From assembly GCA_050289485.1 (NCBI GenBank), contig JBNKFV010000010.1:1-64000 (forward strand): a stretch of 64,000 bases of DNA, given 5' to 3'. The position numbers and the translations under genes are program-made. This document shows positions 15,937-24,764 of this stretch, piece by piece (position 1 is the first letter of the stretch; each line of letters opens with the position of its first letter). This DNA comes from JBNKFV01 sp050289485 (GTDB lineage: Bacteria; Pseudomonadota; Gammaproteobacteria; Pseudomonadales; Cellvibrionaceae). The notes under the pieces were generated by a model, which did not search any database, was not told where the DNA came from, and saw only the letters and a list, made by a program, of their open reading frames with translations.

Positions 15937-17535
15937 CTAAGGCTTTTTAGATTGAGTCACAAATTTTTCTACGGCATCTAACCGTTCTTTAGCCGGGTCT
16001 GCCACGTTTTCTCCAGTGCCATTAGCAAATAAATATACTTTTGGCTTTGCGTTATTAAACGCTTTCCAGTTTGAGGTCGGCTTACCTGATTTGGCAAACG
16101 CTACCCAGTTTTCGTGCATTGCTTGGGCCATACGCCAATCTTCCTTAGATAGGTTTTCGTAGCGTGAACTAATGGTTTTAAATACAAAGGGAATTTCTGT
16201 AGCGTGGTAAGCACCAATCGCCTCGTCGCGAATACTCTGCGCAACATAGTCAAAGCGGTACAACCACGACCTGCTGCCTTGGTTAGTCATCGTGCTAACG
16301 ACATAACGCGCGGGTTCCAGAAACATTGAATCGCCTCGGATCAAGCCCCCCAAATAAGCTAATGGGGCATCGTATTTGGCAACATCAAATCGCTGGAAGG
16401 CTTCGGTATCTTTTATACCAGTTACCTGTAAAAAATCAGTCGCCAGTTTGTTGGCCATGTCTGGCATAAAGGTGGCCATAAAAATCCACTCAAAGCTGTT
16501 GGCACCTGCCATGTAAGGCACTTTTTGATAGTCGCCTTTACGAATAGCGTCTTCCGTAGTTTGCACTACCAGCTTGCCATCGATCATAGGACCAGGAAAT
16601 GTTGAGCGGTCACCATTTGCCATATTCAGGCCGTCAACAATCTCACTCGCTGGCAGTGCTCGCAACGCTGCCAAAACTTCCGTACCGGAGCCTTTGATAC
16701 CTTTGTCGTTGGCAAATTTTTCGCCCATTTCTTCAGCTGATGGTCCAGCATTAGGATCGGTACTTGCGCCTTTCCGTAGCCGGGTAGCCCACCAACCGCG
16801 AGTCCTGCCACCACCAGATTGGGAAATCACCTTGCTAAACAATCCCGATACCACCTCGGGATTTGCCGTAAGCAAAGTATTCACTGAACCACCGCCAGCC
16901 GACTCGCCAAAAATAGTCACATTGTTTGCGTCACCACCAAACTTGGCGATATTGTCTTGTACCCAACGTAACCCGGCAACTTGATCCATAAAGGCATAGT
17001 TGCCGAGCATTTCGCCTTTATTCTCTGCGCTAAGCGCAGGATGCCCAAAAAAACCAAAACGCCCTAATCGATAATTGACACTAACAAATATCACACCGCT
17101 TTCTGCAAAGTGTTCACCACTGTATACAGCCGGTGAGGTTCCGCCGTTAACATAGCCACCACCGTATATCCACACCATGACAGGCAATGGTTTTTTTGAG
17201 GCTTTCGCGGGCTTCCATACATTTAAATAAAGGCAGTCTTCACTGATTGGCCCACCCAACGGCGCAGCATCACCTGGAAACGGGTTTTGCATACAATCAA
17301 AGCCGTACTCAGTCGCTTTACGCACACCTACCCAAGGTACCACTGGCTGTGGCGCACGCCAGCGTAAATCACCTACCGGAGCAGCAGCAAATGGAATACC
17401 CTTAAAGCTGACAACACCATTATGCTCGGCTCCCTGTATCTTTCCGCCCGTTACAGTTACAACATTTTCAGGCATATTGTCCGCCGCTGAAAAAAACGGG
17501 AGACAGCACAATATAGCCATAATTATTCTTTTCAT
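15937..17535 (-). CDS. Type-B carboxylesterase, exported
   Basis: 532 residues from ATG 17535; the frame extends eight codons further to 17559, but ATG 17535 opens a normal signal peptide (MKRIIMAILCCLPFFSA). An alpha/beta hydrolase of the carboxylesterase/cholinesterase family. The oxyanion GGGY is at 125-128, the nucleophile elbow GESAGGGS has Ser212, and the typical EDCLYLNVWKP motif is at 99-110. A catalytic His is expected in GAYHATEIPFVF. It hydrolyses carboxylic esters. As first gene of the unit with GH3 and the sugar porter it may remove acyl or aromatic groups from sugars. The family also includes feruloyl- and p-nitrobenzyl-esterase-like enzymes, so the exact ester is open. Confidence 0.9.
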   Translation of the reverse strand: MKRIIMAILCCLPFFSAADNMPENVVTVTGGKIQGAEHNGVVSFKGIPFAAAPVGDLRWRAPQPVVPWVGVRKATEYGFDCMQNPFPGDAAPLGGPISEDCLYLNVWKPAKASKKPLPVMVWIYGGGYVNGGTSPAVYSGEHFAESGVIFVSVNYRLGRFGFFGHPALSAENKGEMLGNYAFMDQVAGLRWVQDNIAKFGGDANNVTIFGESAGGGSVNTLLTANPEVVSGLFSKVISQSGGGRTRGWWATRLRKGASTDPNAGPSAEEMGEKFANDKGIKGSGTEVLAALRALPASEIVDGLNMANGDRSTFPGPMIDGKLVVQTTEDAIRKGDYQKVPYMAGANSFEWIFMATFMPDMANKLATDFLQVTGIKDTEAFQRFDVAKYDAPLAYLGGLIRGDSMFLEPARYVVSTMTNQGSRSWLYRFDYVAQSIRDEAIGAYHATEIPFVFKTISSRYENLSKEDWRMAQAMHENWVAFAKSGKPTSNWKAFNNAKPKVYLFANGTGENVADPAKERLDAVEKFVTQSKKP

Positions 17536-17667
17536 GTTCTCACCTTTAAAACCAGTCATTTGTAGTTAACTTACCAACAAACTGGGTTCGCTATTTTTAA
17601 AACCTTACAAATGATCTACACCTACTACTTTTAGCCTCTTTAAATCATCACTTTAAAGATGCTAAAA

Positions 17668-17698
17668 GCCCGCTATATAGGCAATCTATATAGCGGGC
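17668..17698 (-). terminator. Rho-independent terminator after the TonB receptor gene
   Basis: GCCCGCTATATAG (17668-17680) and CTATATAGCGGGC (17686-17698) form a perfect 13-base stem with a five-base loop. On the minus strand it is followed by TTTT. It separates the TonB receptor from the esterase-GH3-transporter unit. Confidence 0.85.
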
Positions 17699-17720
17699 CA
17701 CTACTCCTAAAAAGCGCCGA

Positions 17721-19886
17721 TTAGAAGTTCATCCCAAATTTAACACCATAGGTACGCGGGGTATTGGTAAAGCAGGTTCCTTCGTCGCCGCCAATTGATG
17801 CACACACTTGCTTGTCGGTCACGTTGTTAACAAAACCACTCACATACCAGCCATCATCAAGTGGCTTATACGCTAAAGAAACATCCATTTTTGCGTACGA
17901 ATCCTGCACCTCGTTGGCAAGGTTTTCGTAAGTCATGAAATATTCATCAGACAACAAACCACTAACTCGACCAGTTAGCGCTGCACCATTCGATAAATTC
18001 CAGGTATGGTTATAACCAAGATTCAGCGTAAACCCGGGTGCTTTTGGCAGTTCATTACCCGTAAAATTAATAGCAGTAGGTACGGCATTAGGGTCTGTTT
18101 CATCAACGTTGCGCACAATATTGAAGTCAGTAAAATTTGAATGCAGCAACGCTAACGAACTGGTAAAAGTACCGTTTTCACCAACCAGAATCGTTGTTTC
18201 CAGCTCAACCCCAAATACTTCAGCTTCTTCAGCATTGTAAGTAACCAACCCTCTTGCGCCACCAAATGGTGGAATAGGATCTACCTCAGATACCTGAAAA
18301 CCTTCATAGGTATACACAAATGCTTCTGCGTTAACCTGTACACGGCGGTCAAAGAATTGATTTTTGGCACCCAAAGACCAAGCCAAAATTTCTTCCGGGT
18401 CATACGAAATATCGTAGTCTTCGCTCTTCACACCATCGAAGTAGCCACCGGCCTTAAAACCAGTACCCACAGTCAAATAAGCCATAGAGTCTTCAGCGAA
18501 GTCCCACTCTAAACCAGCCTTCCAGGTCACCTTGGTCCATTCTTCTGCAGCGATATTCTCTGACAGCAATACGCCTTTCGCCACGAAACTGGGGTCTCTT
18601 GGATCTACACCGAACGACAAATAAGTACCGCCCGTACGGCTTTTTTCCTCATCGGTATAACGCAAGCCGGCAATTGCACGAACCGATTCGGTAATACTGT
18701 ATTTACCTTGCCCAAATACCGACCATGAGGTGGAATTAACATCTGGCTGCGGAAAAGAAAGCCCAGTTCCAGTCGCTATCAAACTACCGAAAATGGCATC
18801 AATACTTTGGTTTTCATCAAGGTAATAAACACCTGTCACCCACTCCAGCGGACCATCGCCATTAGATGACAAACGAAACTCCTGACTTAACTGATCCTGC
18901 GTATTATGAACAAGGCCAATTTCGTTTTCGATTTCGTTGCCATCATTATCGGTATAGGCTCTGCGCTCGTTCTCGCGATACCCCGTTAAAGACGTAAAGG
19001 TAAAGCCATCGAAATCAATATTCAGCTCCGCACTTAAGCCCCAAAGGTCATTACTGATGTCACTTTTCATGGTAGCTCGGCGAACCAAATCTGGGTCTTC
19101 ACCGGGTTGGTAAGGTACTGCAGAACTCGGCGTACCTTCAGTCTTCCAATAATCGGCAGAAATCAATAATGAGGTGCTATCGGTAGGGTTCCAGAGAAGA
19201 TGTACACGACCGGCAATTTCATCGGCAGCATAAGAGTCTTCTATAAAAGCCTCATCGATATAGCCATCGTGCTCAAGATAGTTGACCGCGCCACGTACCG
19301 CTAATGTATCGGTAAGAGGAATATTGGCCATGCCGTAAAAGGTTTTCTGCGCATAATTACCCAAGCCCACTTCTACTTCCGCATCTAACTCTTGCTGCGG
19401 TTTATTGGTAATCACATTGATATTACCAGCGTTAGCATTGCGGCCATAAAGCGTACCCTGCGGGCCACGCAATACCTCAACCCGCTCAAGATCGTAGAAG
19501 GTACCTGTGAGCGACGACGGGCGAGCCATATAAATGCCATCGACGTGGAACGCGGTAGCAGAGTCACCAGATTCAACGAAGTTGGTGGTCACAATACCGC
19601 GCATGGCAATTTCAACGTTGCCACCGTTTTCTGAGACCATCAAACCCGGCGCCAAGGAAGACAGATCTTCAATACCTGTCACGCCCTGGTCACGTAATGT
19701 ATCACCAGTAAAGGCTGAAATAGCCACACTGACGTCTTGGAGAGATTCCGCACGTTTTTCTGCGGTTACAACGATTTCTTCAATGCCACCCGAGCGACCA
19801 CCGTCTTGTGACCAGGCAATCGGCGCAGTAACGGCTAGTGCAAATGGAATTAGAGAAACAGCTTTCTTATTAAATACAGTCTTCAT
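17721..19886 (-). CDS. TonB-dependent outer-membrane receptor
   Basis: 721 residues. The signal peptide (VSLIPFALAVTAPIAWSQ) is followed by a TonB-box-like EEIVVTAEKR and the plug domain (SVAISAFTGDTLRDQGVTGIEDLSSLAPG...VEVLRGPQGTLYGRNANAGNINVIT). A 22-strand barrel ends in FGMNF with the C-terminal aromatic residue needed for outer-membrane assembly. It imports a large ligand with TonB energy. Position beside the esterase, GH3 and sugar porter suggests an oligosaccharide or glycoside rather than a siderophore, though the receptor itself is the general FecA-like type. It has its own terminator and a long upstream region. Confidence 0.93.
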   Translation of the reverse strand: MKTVFNKKAVSLIPFALAVTAPIAWSQDGGRSGGIEEIVVTAEKRAESLQDVSVAISAFTGDTLRDQGVTGIEDLSSLAPGLMVSENGGNVEIAMRGIVTTNFVESGDSATAFHVDGIYMARPSSLTGTFYDLERVEVLRGPQGTLYGRNANAGNINVITNKPQQELDAEVEVGLGNYAQKTFYGMANIPLTDTLAVRGAVNYLEHDGYIDEAFIEDSYAADEIAGRVHLLWNPTDSTSLLISADYWKTEGTPSSAVPYQPGEDPDLVRRATMKSDISNDLWGLSAELNIDFDGFTFTSLTGYRENERRAYTDNDGNEIENEIGLVHNTQDQLSQEFRLSSNGDGPLEWVTGVYYLDENQSIDAIFGSLIATGTGLSFPQPDVNSTSWSVFGQGKYSITESVRAIAGLRYTDEEKSRTGGTYLSFGVDPRDPSFVAKGVLLSENIAAEEWTKVTWKAGLEWDFAEDSMAYLTVGTGFKAGGYFDGVKSEDYDISYDPEEILAWSLGAKNQFFDRRVQVNAEAFVYTYEGFQVSEVDPIPPFGGARGLVTYNAEEAEVFGVELETTILVGENGTFTSSLALLHSNFTDFNIVRNVDETDPNAVPTAINFTGNELPKAPGFTLNLGYNHTWNLSNGAALTGRVSGLLSDEYFMTYENLANEVQDSYAKMDVSLAYKPLDDGWYVSGFVNNVTDKQVCASIGGDEGTCFTNTPRTYGVKFGMNF

Positions 19887-20421
19887 ACCAATCTCGCTAT
19901 TGTTAGAATATTTGGCTATGACCCCTATAGTGGGACAGCCTCCGAGTTTAGGCTGAAGCGGTGAGATGTGTATGGAGGATCCTGTCAGATTTAGTGCTAA
20001 ATCATTATATTCAAAAATATTAATATTAGAATTAAAAATATAATTTTATAGAAAATAACAAAACATTTTTAAAAAATATCTATACTTTTCAACGTAAAAA
20101 TAGATTTTTAATTCTATTATTTTAGAAAGTTATTTATTCATAAGAAAAACCACTAAGAATAGCCAATAATTAGCCAGTACTGATCAAACCCTGGCGACCA
20201 CGCTCCCCCCTTCCACCTGATGCAAACGTCTGGTACAAAGGTTCTTACAGAGCCGCGACCGGCGGCAATTTATGAAAATATTTTCTAAAAATCGATAAAA
20301 ACCAATATCAAGCACTACCCGAATGAGCGCATTCCCATTCGTATAAAAACTGCCAGAAAAATTAACTCATGTATGTGGCAGCGCTTTACCAACAAAGAAG
20401 CAGTTGCAATAAATACGCCCA
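19887..20421. other. Long AT-rich upstream region of the TonB receptor gene
   Basis: More than 500 bases without a gene. It holds a 16-base inverted repeat (19988-20003) and very AT-rich stretches around 20005-20160, consistent with a regulated promoter region for the receptor. Nothing coding is seen on either strand. Confidence 0.55.
19988..20003 (-). promoter_or_regulatory. Candidate operator upstream of the TonB receptor
   Basis: GATTTAG-TG-CTAAATC is a perfect 7+2+7 inverted repeat, about 100 bases upstream of the receptor start. The size and spacing suit a dimeric regulator. No regulator gene lies nearby, so the link is unproven. Confidence 0.4.
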
Positions 20422-20450
20422 AAAAAATGGCCCTCATCAGGGCCATTTTT
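20422..20450 (-). terminator. Terminator after the PEP-CTERM gene
   Basis: AAAAATGGCCCT (left) and AGGGCCATTTTT (right) pair around a short loop at 20422-20450, directly downstream of the stop at 20472, with A/T tails on both sides. Confidence 0.75.
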
Positions 20451-20471
20451 ACTGAAAAAAGCTAAGACAGC

Positions 20472-21158
20472 TTATTTTTTCTTTCTCATATAACCTAAAC
20501 CGGCTAGCCCCAAACCAAACAAAGCTAATGAACCAGGCGCGGGAACTTTACGAGTTTCAAATTCTATGGCACTCACGTAAAACTGCTCGCCAATAGCGCC
20601 TTTAATATTATTGAGGTTGTCAAAGAATGACACATTAAAAGCAGTGTTCGCAGCTACATTAAAAGAACCAAAGCCATATGATTTAGTAAGATCAGTGGCC
20701 AAACCACCTAACACGCCGTCAATAGCTTGATAATCCGCTCCATTAATATCGATGTATTCACCGGCCTGGAACCCACCATCATGGTTGTTGTTGAACCAGA
20801 TATTAGTAATAGTTACATCATCATCAAACTTAAAGATCAGCTTTTCACCATTAGTGACATTGTCATCACTAGCTCCAGATGAGCAACGGTTTGAGCCTGA
20901 ATTACCAGCTTTGCCAGTGTTGTTGACCAAGCCACATACCCCCAACCCCGCAGTACCTCGGTCCAAATAGGCAAATGCAGATGAGCCATTTTTCTCAGCA
21001 GTGACACTTAATATGCCGACATCCAGACTGGAATAACCACTTTCACCCCATTCAGTACCATCAGCCATTGCCATAAAGTTAATTAATGTTGCATTGGCAC
21101 TAGATGCTGCCAATGCAAATACTAAACCGATCATTGAGTACAATGCCGTTTTGTTCAT
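20472..21158 (-). CDS. PEP-CTERM sorting-domain protein
   Basis: 228 residues from ATG 21158, preceded by AGAGGAAAG. The frame runs up to 21302, but that extension has no start signal and is rejected. It has a signal peptide (MNKTALYSMIGLVFALAASSANA) and a beta-rich body with two cysteines in the CGLVNNTG...RCSSG region. The C-terminus VPAPGSLALFGLGLAGLGYMRKKK has the PEP-CTERM layout: a Pro-containing motif, a hydrophobic helix and a basic tail. Such proteins are cut and anchored by exosortase and are linked to exopolysaccharide or biofilm matrices. No exosortase gene is in this window. Confidence 0.88.
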   Translation of the reverse strand: MNKTALYSMIGLVFALAASSANATLINFMAMADGTEWGESGYSSLDVGILSVTAEKNGSSAFAYLDRGTAGLGVCGLVNNTGKAGNSGSNRCSSGASDDNVTNGEKLIFKFDDDVTITNIWFNNNHDGGFQAGEYIDINGADYQAIDGVLGGLATDLTKSYGFGSFNVAANTAFNVSFFDNLNNIKGAIGEQFYVSAIEFETRKVPAPGSLALFGLGLAGLGYMRKKK

Positions 21159-21331
21159 TTTCTTTCCTCTTATGCTTACCATTTTTCGCATATCAACTAG
21201 GGCTAGGCATATTTTGTGCCAACCTAAAAACCTTAAACAAAAACAAGCAGTTAATAGAATTACAATACTGACAGGGACTCCCTCTGTAAAAAATATCGTC
21301 ACTTAAGGCAAAGACTGTAAGCTCTTGCATC

Positions 21332-21361
21332 AACAGCCCCACTTCAAAGAGGCGGGGCTTT
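21332..21361. repeat. Hairpin resembling the terminator beside tRNA-Lys
   Basis: AGCCCCACTTCAAAGAGGCGGGGCT is nearly identical to the core of the hairpin at 21537-21563 (AGCCCCACCTCAAAGAGGCAGGGCT). The two lie about 200 bases apart in the same orientation, suggesting duplication of a tRNA-terminator fragment. Confidence 0.6.
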
Positions 21362-21531
21362 ACATACCATAATGACACAACGCAACAAGATTCAACGCTC
21401 TCTGTACTGGATTGACTCGCGCCTTCCCTGGCGCTCGGCCCTGTGGGCCAGCTGCGCTGTCCAAAGCGGCTATCCTGCCGCTTTGTCGAACCACACATCG
21501 AAGAACCAACCCCGTGCGAAAACGTCATAAA

Positions 21532-21569
21532 CAAAAAAGCCCCACCTCAAAGAGGCAGGGCTTTTTTGT
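21532..21569 (-). terminator. Terminator downstream of tRNA-Lys
   Basis: AAAAAAGCCC...GGGCTTTTTT with an inner CCTC/GAGG pairing forms a strong hairpin flanked by A and T runs. It lies directly 3' of the tRNA on the minus strand. Confidence 0.85.
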
Positions 21570-21575
21570 TTAATA

Positions 21576-21651
21576 TGGTGGGTCGTACTGGATTCGAACC
21601 AGTGACCAATTGGTTAAAAGCCAACTGCTCTACCGACTGAGCTAACGACCC
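21576..21651 (-). tRNA. tRNA-Lys (anticodon TTT)
   Basis: 76 bases on the minus strand, beginning GGGTCGTTAGCTCAG and ending ACGACCCACCA with an encoded CCA. The acceptor stem GGGTCGT/ACGACCC pairs fully, the D-loop has AGTCGGTAGAGC, and the T-arm has the standard GGTTCGAATCC. The anticodon loop CTTTTAA gives anticodon TTT, lysine. Confidence 0.97.
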
Positions 21652-21663
21652 GAAGAGGCGCAT

Positions 21664-21691
21664 ATAGTACTGATTTTATTGGCAAAAACAA
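21664..21691 (-). promoter_or_regulatory. Sigma-70-type promoter of tRNA-Lys
   Basis: On the minus strand TTGTTT (-35, 21691-21686) and TACTAT (-10, 21669-21664) are separated by 16 bases, with the -10 ending 13 bases before the mature tRNA. Confidence 0.6.
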
Positions 21692-21809
21692 GCGCTTTTT
21701 AAAAATAATTTACGTTTTTTTGGTATTTTTTTTACGAGTTAAAGTGTCGCCAAAAAATACGTTTATTTGATGAGCGGCTTGGCCAATAACACATCAGGGT
21801 GAGAGTGTT

Positions 21810-22496
21810 TCAACCAGCTTCTCGATATCGAGTTGGATCTGCCACACCCGCCTGCTCAAACCCTTGCTTACGCAAGTGACAACTATCACAGTGCCCGCAC
21901 GCTTTTCCGTCCATATCTGCTTGATAGCACGAGACCGTTAGACCGTAATCCACACCCAATTTCATACCCACCTGAATAATTTCACCTTTCGTTAAATGGA
22001 TCAGAGGCGTATGAATATTAAATGGATGTCCTTCAACACCGGCTTTTGTTGCCAGATTAGCCAAGTTTTCAAATGCATCAATAAAGGCCGGACGGCAATC
22101 GGGGTAACCGGAGTAATCCACGGCGTTCACCCCAATAAAAATATCCTGCGCCTGCAGCACTTCAGCCCATCCGAGTGCAATCGACAAAAACACGGTATTG
22201 CGAGCCGGTACATAAGTGACAGGAATACCTTCGCCGCCCACTTCTGGCACATCAATGGCATCGTCTGTCAGCGCCGAGCCACCTATCGTGCGCAAATCGA
22301 GCTGCACCACTTTATGGGCTTTAGCACCTAATGCCGTTGCCGTTCGCTCGGCAGCAACCAGCTCGGCACGGTGACGCTGCCCGTAATCGAAGCTTAGGGT
22401 GTAACAGTCAAATCCTTGCTGCTGCGCCATTGCCAACACTGTCGTAGAGTCTAAACCGCCGGATACCAGCACTACGGCCTTTTTTATCTCACTCAT
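21810..22496 (-). CDS. queC: 7-cyano-7-deazaguanine synthase QueC
   Basis: 228 residues. It makes preQ0 from 7-carboxy-7-deazaguanine with ammonia and ATP, in queuosine biosynthesis, in the cytoplasm. The N-terminal ATP-pyrophosphatase loop VVLVSGGLDSTTVLAMA (SGGxDS) is intact, with DYGQRHRAEL following. The zinc-binding cysteines are near the C-terminus (SCYQADMDGKACGHCDSCHLRKQGF). It lies 21 bases after queE, an operon giving two successive steps of the pathway. Length is normal. Confidence 0.97.
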   Translation of the reverse strand: MSEIKKAVVLVSGGLDSTTVLAMAQQQGFDCYTLSFDYGQRHRAELVAAERTATALGAKAHKVVQLDLRTIGGSALTDDAIDVPEVGGEGIPVTYVPARNTVFLSIALGWAEVLQAQDIFIGVNAVDYSGYPDCRPAFIDAFENLANLATKAGVEGHPFNIHTPLIHLTKGEIIQVGMKLGVDYGLTVSCYQADMDGKACGHCDSCHLRKQGFEQAGVADPTRYREAG

Positions 22497-22517
22497 TACA
22501 TTCTCTGTCTGTTCTGC

Positions 22518-23168
22518 TTAACGACCGGGCTCGTCGCCCCATAACAGCTTGTGCAGCTGAACCTGAAAGCGCACGGGCAAATTATCGGCGATAATCCAGT
22601 CTGCCAGATCTGCCGGCGCTAATTGACCATAACTGGGCGAAAACAGTACCTCACCTACTCTGCCAGTCAGGCTGTACTCTGCCATTTTAAAACGCGCCCA
22701 TTCATAATCCTGGCGACTGCACAAGACAAACTTCACTTGATCCTCGGCACCCAACAAGGCCATATTGCTGTAATCATTACGATGCACCTCGCCAGAATCC
22801 GGTGTTTTCAAATCCACTACCCGCGATACACGGGCATCAACCTGCTCAACCGACAAAGCACCACTGGTTTCCAAGGATACCTGAAACCCGGCATCAGCCA
22901 ACATCGTCATCAATGGATAAACATTAGGTTGCGCCAATGGCTCACCGCCCGTTACACAGACATAGCGAGGAGAATAATCTTTGACTGCCTTAAGAATATC
23001 GTCCAGCGTCCGTTTTTCGCCGCCGTAGAACGCATACTCAGAATCACAATAATGACAGCGTAAGGGGCAGCCTGTCAGGCGCACAAATACCGTTGGCAAG
23101 CCGACAGTTTGCGCCTCACCCTGCAAGGAATAGAAAATTTCTGTAATACGTAACGTTTGATCAGACAT
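22518..23168 (-). CDS. queE: 7-carboxy-7-deazaguanine synthase QueE
   Basis: 216 residues from ATG 23168 (MSDQTLRITEIFYSLQGEAQTVGLPTVFVRLTGCPLRCHYCDSEYAF). A radical-SAM enzyme that converts 6-carboxytetrahydropterin to 7-carboxy-7-deazaguanine. It has the CxxxCxxC cluster (CPLRCHYCD) and the FVRLTGC and VTGGEPLAQ motifs. It precedes queC in the same direction. The frame starting at 23189 is longer by seven codons but lacks the family's N-terminus. Confidence 0.97.
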   Translation of the reverse strand: MSDQTLRITEIFYSLQGEAQTVGLPTVFVRLTGCPLRCHYCDSEYAFYGGEKRTLDDILKAVKDYSPRYVCVTGGEPLAQPNVYPLMTMLADAGFQVSLETSGALSVEQVDARVSRVVDLKTPDSGEVHRNDYSNMALLGAEDQVKFVLCSRQDYEWARFKMAEYSLTGRVGEVLFSPSYGQLAPADLADWIIADNLPVRFQVQLHKLLWGDEPGR

Positions 23169-23275
23169 CTGACTGCGCCAACAAAGCACCGAGCTAAAAG
23201 GGCGCGCATTTTACCCTAATTGGCGGCTTTAGGCATGTAAGGTGGTGTTTTTTCAGCAAATAAAGCCTATCCAGG

Positions 23276-24088
23276 CTATGGATAGGCTTTAGAGAGGTAA
23301 GTTTTTGCCAAACGAGCGGCAGAGGAACTGGATGAAGCCACCTCCTGAAGCAGTTTTTTGGCTTTCGCGTCTTGCCCAAGCTGATGATAGACAGTGCCCA
23401 GTTTATATTTGGCATCTGCTACTTTGTTGTGCTTGGGAAACTTCTGTAAGAGCTGATTAAACCAATCGGCAGACTCTTGCAGCTGACTGCGCAACAGCGA
23501 TATTTCACCTAACCAGTACATAGCATTTGGCGCATACAACCCTTGCGGATACATATCGAGGTAGCTAACCAACTGCTCCGAGGCTTTATCATAATCTTTT
23601 TCTTTAAGAACCAGATTAATCGCCTGTCGATACAATGTACGCTCGTCTGCACCGCCGGACTCAGTAACGGTATCAGTTGATCCCGAGGAGAAACTACCCT
23701 GCTCGTCATCAGAACTGTTACTACTGCCTGCTGACACAGGTGCCCCACCCGACAAGGCAGCAACACGCTTATCCAGGTCAACGTAATCATCGAGGCGCTG
23801 CTGCTTCAAACGCTTGATTTCGTAGGACTGCTGCTCCACCAAGCCTCGTAGCTCAAGAACTTCCTGCTGCAACACCTGTAACTGATAATACAGTTCTGCC
23901 TGAGCATTACTGGCTTCAGAAACACCCGTTACAGCAACCGCAGTAGCGGCAACCGGGCTCTCACCCACCACAGACTCACCTGCGTTGCGCGATGACGCAG
24001 GCTCTGAATCAACTACACGAACCTGTGCAACACTGCTTAAGGAGATAGAAGCCGCAGCGAACGCTGCGGCCAAAAGCATCACTTTCAT
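23276..24088 (-). CDS. cpoB: Tol-Pal system coordinator CpoB (YbgF)
   Basis: 270 residues from ATG 24088. A periplasmic protein that coordinates peptidoglycan synthesis with outer-membrane constriction. It has a signal peptide ending near VAQ, a trimerising coiled coil (ELYYQLQVLQQEVLELRGLVEQQSYEIKRLKQQRLDDYVDLDKRV), a Ser/Gly-rich linker, and C-terminal TPR repeats (AINLVLKEKDYDKASEQLVSYLDMYPQG...). It lies directly after pal. The linker between coil and TPR is longer and more serine-rich than in E. coli. Confidence 0.95.
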   Translation of the reverse strand: MKVMLLAAAFAAASISLSSVAQVRVVDSEPASSRNAGESVVGESPVAATAVAVTGVSEASNAQAELYYQLQVLQQEVLELRGLVEQQSYEIKRLKQQRLDDYVDLDKRVAALSGGAPVSAGSSNSSDDEQGSFSSGSTDTVTESGGADERTLYRQAINLVLKEKDYDKASEQLVSYLDMYPQGLYAPNAMYWLGEISLLRSQLQESADWFNQLLQKFPKHNKVADAKYKLGTVYHQLGQDAKAKKLLQEVASSSSSAARLAKTYLSKAYP

Positions 24089-24105
24089 AAGCAAAGCAAT
24101 TACGC

Positions 24106-24627
24106 TTATTTCAACTCAACGCGACGGTTTTTAGACCATGCATTTTCGTTGCTACCCAACTCGGCTGGGCGCTCTTCACCATAGCTGATGGTTTCAATCA
24201 GGTTACCGTCAACACCTTGCAGAACCAGGAAGTCACGCACGGCGTTAGCACGACGCTCACCCAGAGCCATGTTGTATTCACGGCTTCCGCGCTCGTCGGC
24301 ATGGCCTTCAAGACGGATGCTGCGAGGTTTGTCTTTCAAACGAGTAGCGTGAATTTGCAATGCAGCACGTGCTTCTGCTGGCAAAATTGACTGATCGAAG
24401 TCAAAGTAAAAAACTGTTGGCGTGCGAGCATATTCTTCTTCCATTTGCTGAGCACGCAATGCAGCTTCTTCAGCAGCCTGGGCCTCAGCAGCAGCGGCTT
24501 CAGCACGTGCTGCGGCTTCAGCATCCGCAGTGGCCTGGTCATCAGCCTGTTGAGTACTGGAACAACCTGCCAAAAAAGCCAAGACCAACGCAAAACCTAG
24601 ATTCTTATTGAGTACCTTGTTCACCAT
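24106..24627 (-). CDS. pal: Peptidoglycan-associated lipoprotein Pal
   Basis: 173 residues from ATG 24627. A lipobox (LAFLAGC) directs lipidation and outer-membrane anchoring. An alanine-rich helical spacer (ATADAEAAARAEAAAAEAQAAEEAAL) leads to the OmpA-like peptidoglycan-binding domain (FYFDFDQSILPAEAR...LEGHADERGSREYNMALGERRA). This is the Tol-Pal partner that ties the outer membrane to the cell wall. The longer frame to 24663 has no lipoprotein signal. Confidence 0.96.
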   Translation of the reverse strand: MVNKVLNKNLGFALVLAFLAGCSSTQQADDQATADAEAAARAEAAAAEAQAAEEAALRAQQMEEEYARTPTVFYFDFDQSILPAEARAALQIHATRLKDKPRSIRLEGHADERGSREYNMALGERRANAVRDFLVLQGVDGNLIETISYGEERPAELGSNENAWSKNRRVELK

Positions 24628-24764
24628 ATTCCACTCCAGAATTTTTGTGAGTACAGAACACACGTTCCATTAATAATTTACACCGCGCCTAGTATGCCAC
24701 AGTCCACGGGAAATACACCCCGTGAGACGACGCCTTACAGCATCGTTGTTCCTTTTCTTCAAAT

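Noticed and set aside
21193..21534. 113-residue minus-strand frame between tRNA-Lys and the PEP-CTERM gene
   Set aside because: It covers repeat hairpins and the promoter side of the PEP-CTERM gene; composition and lack of motifs suggest it is not coding.
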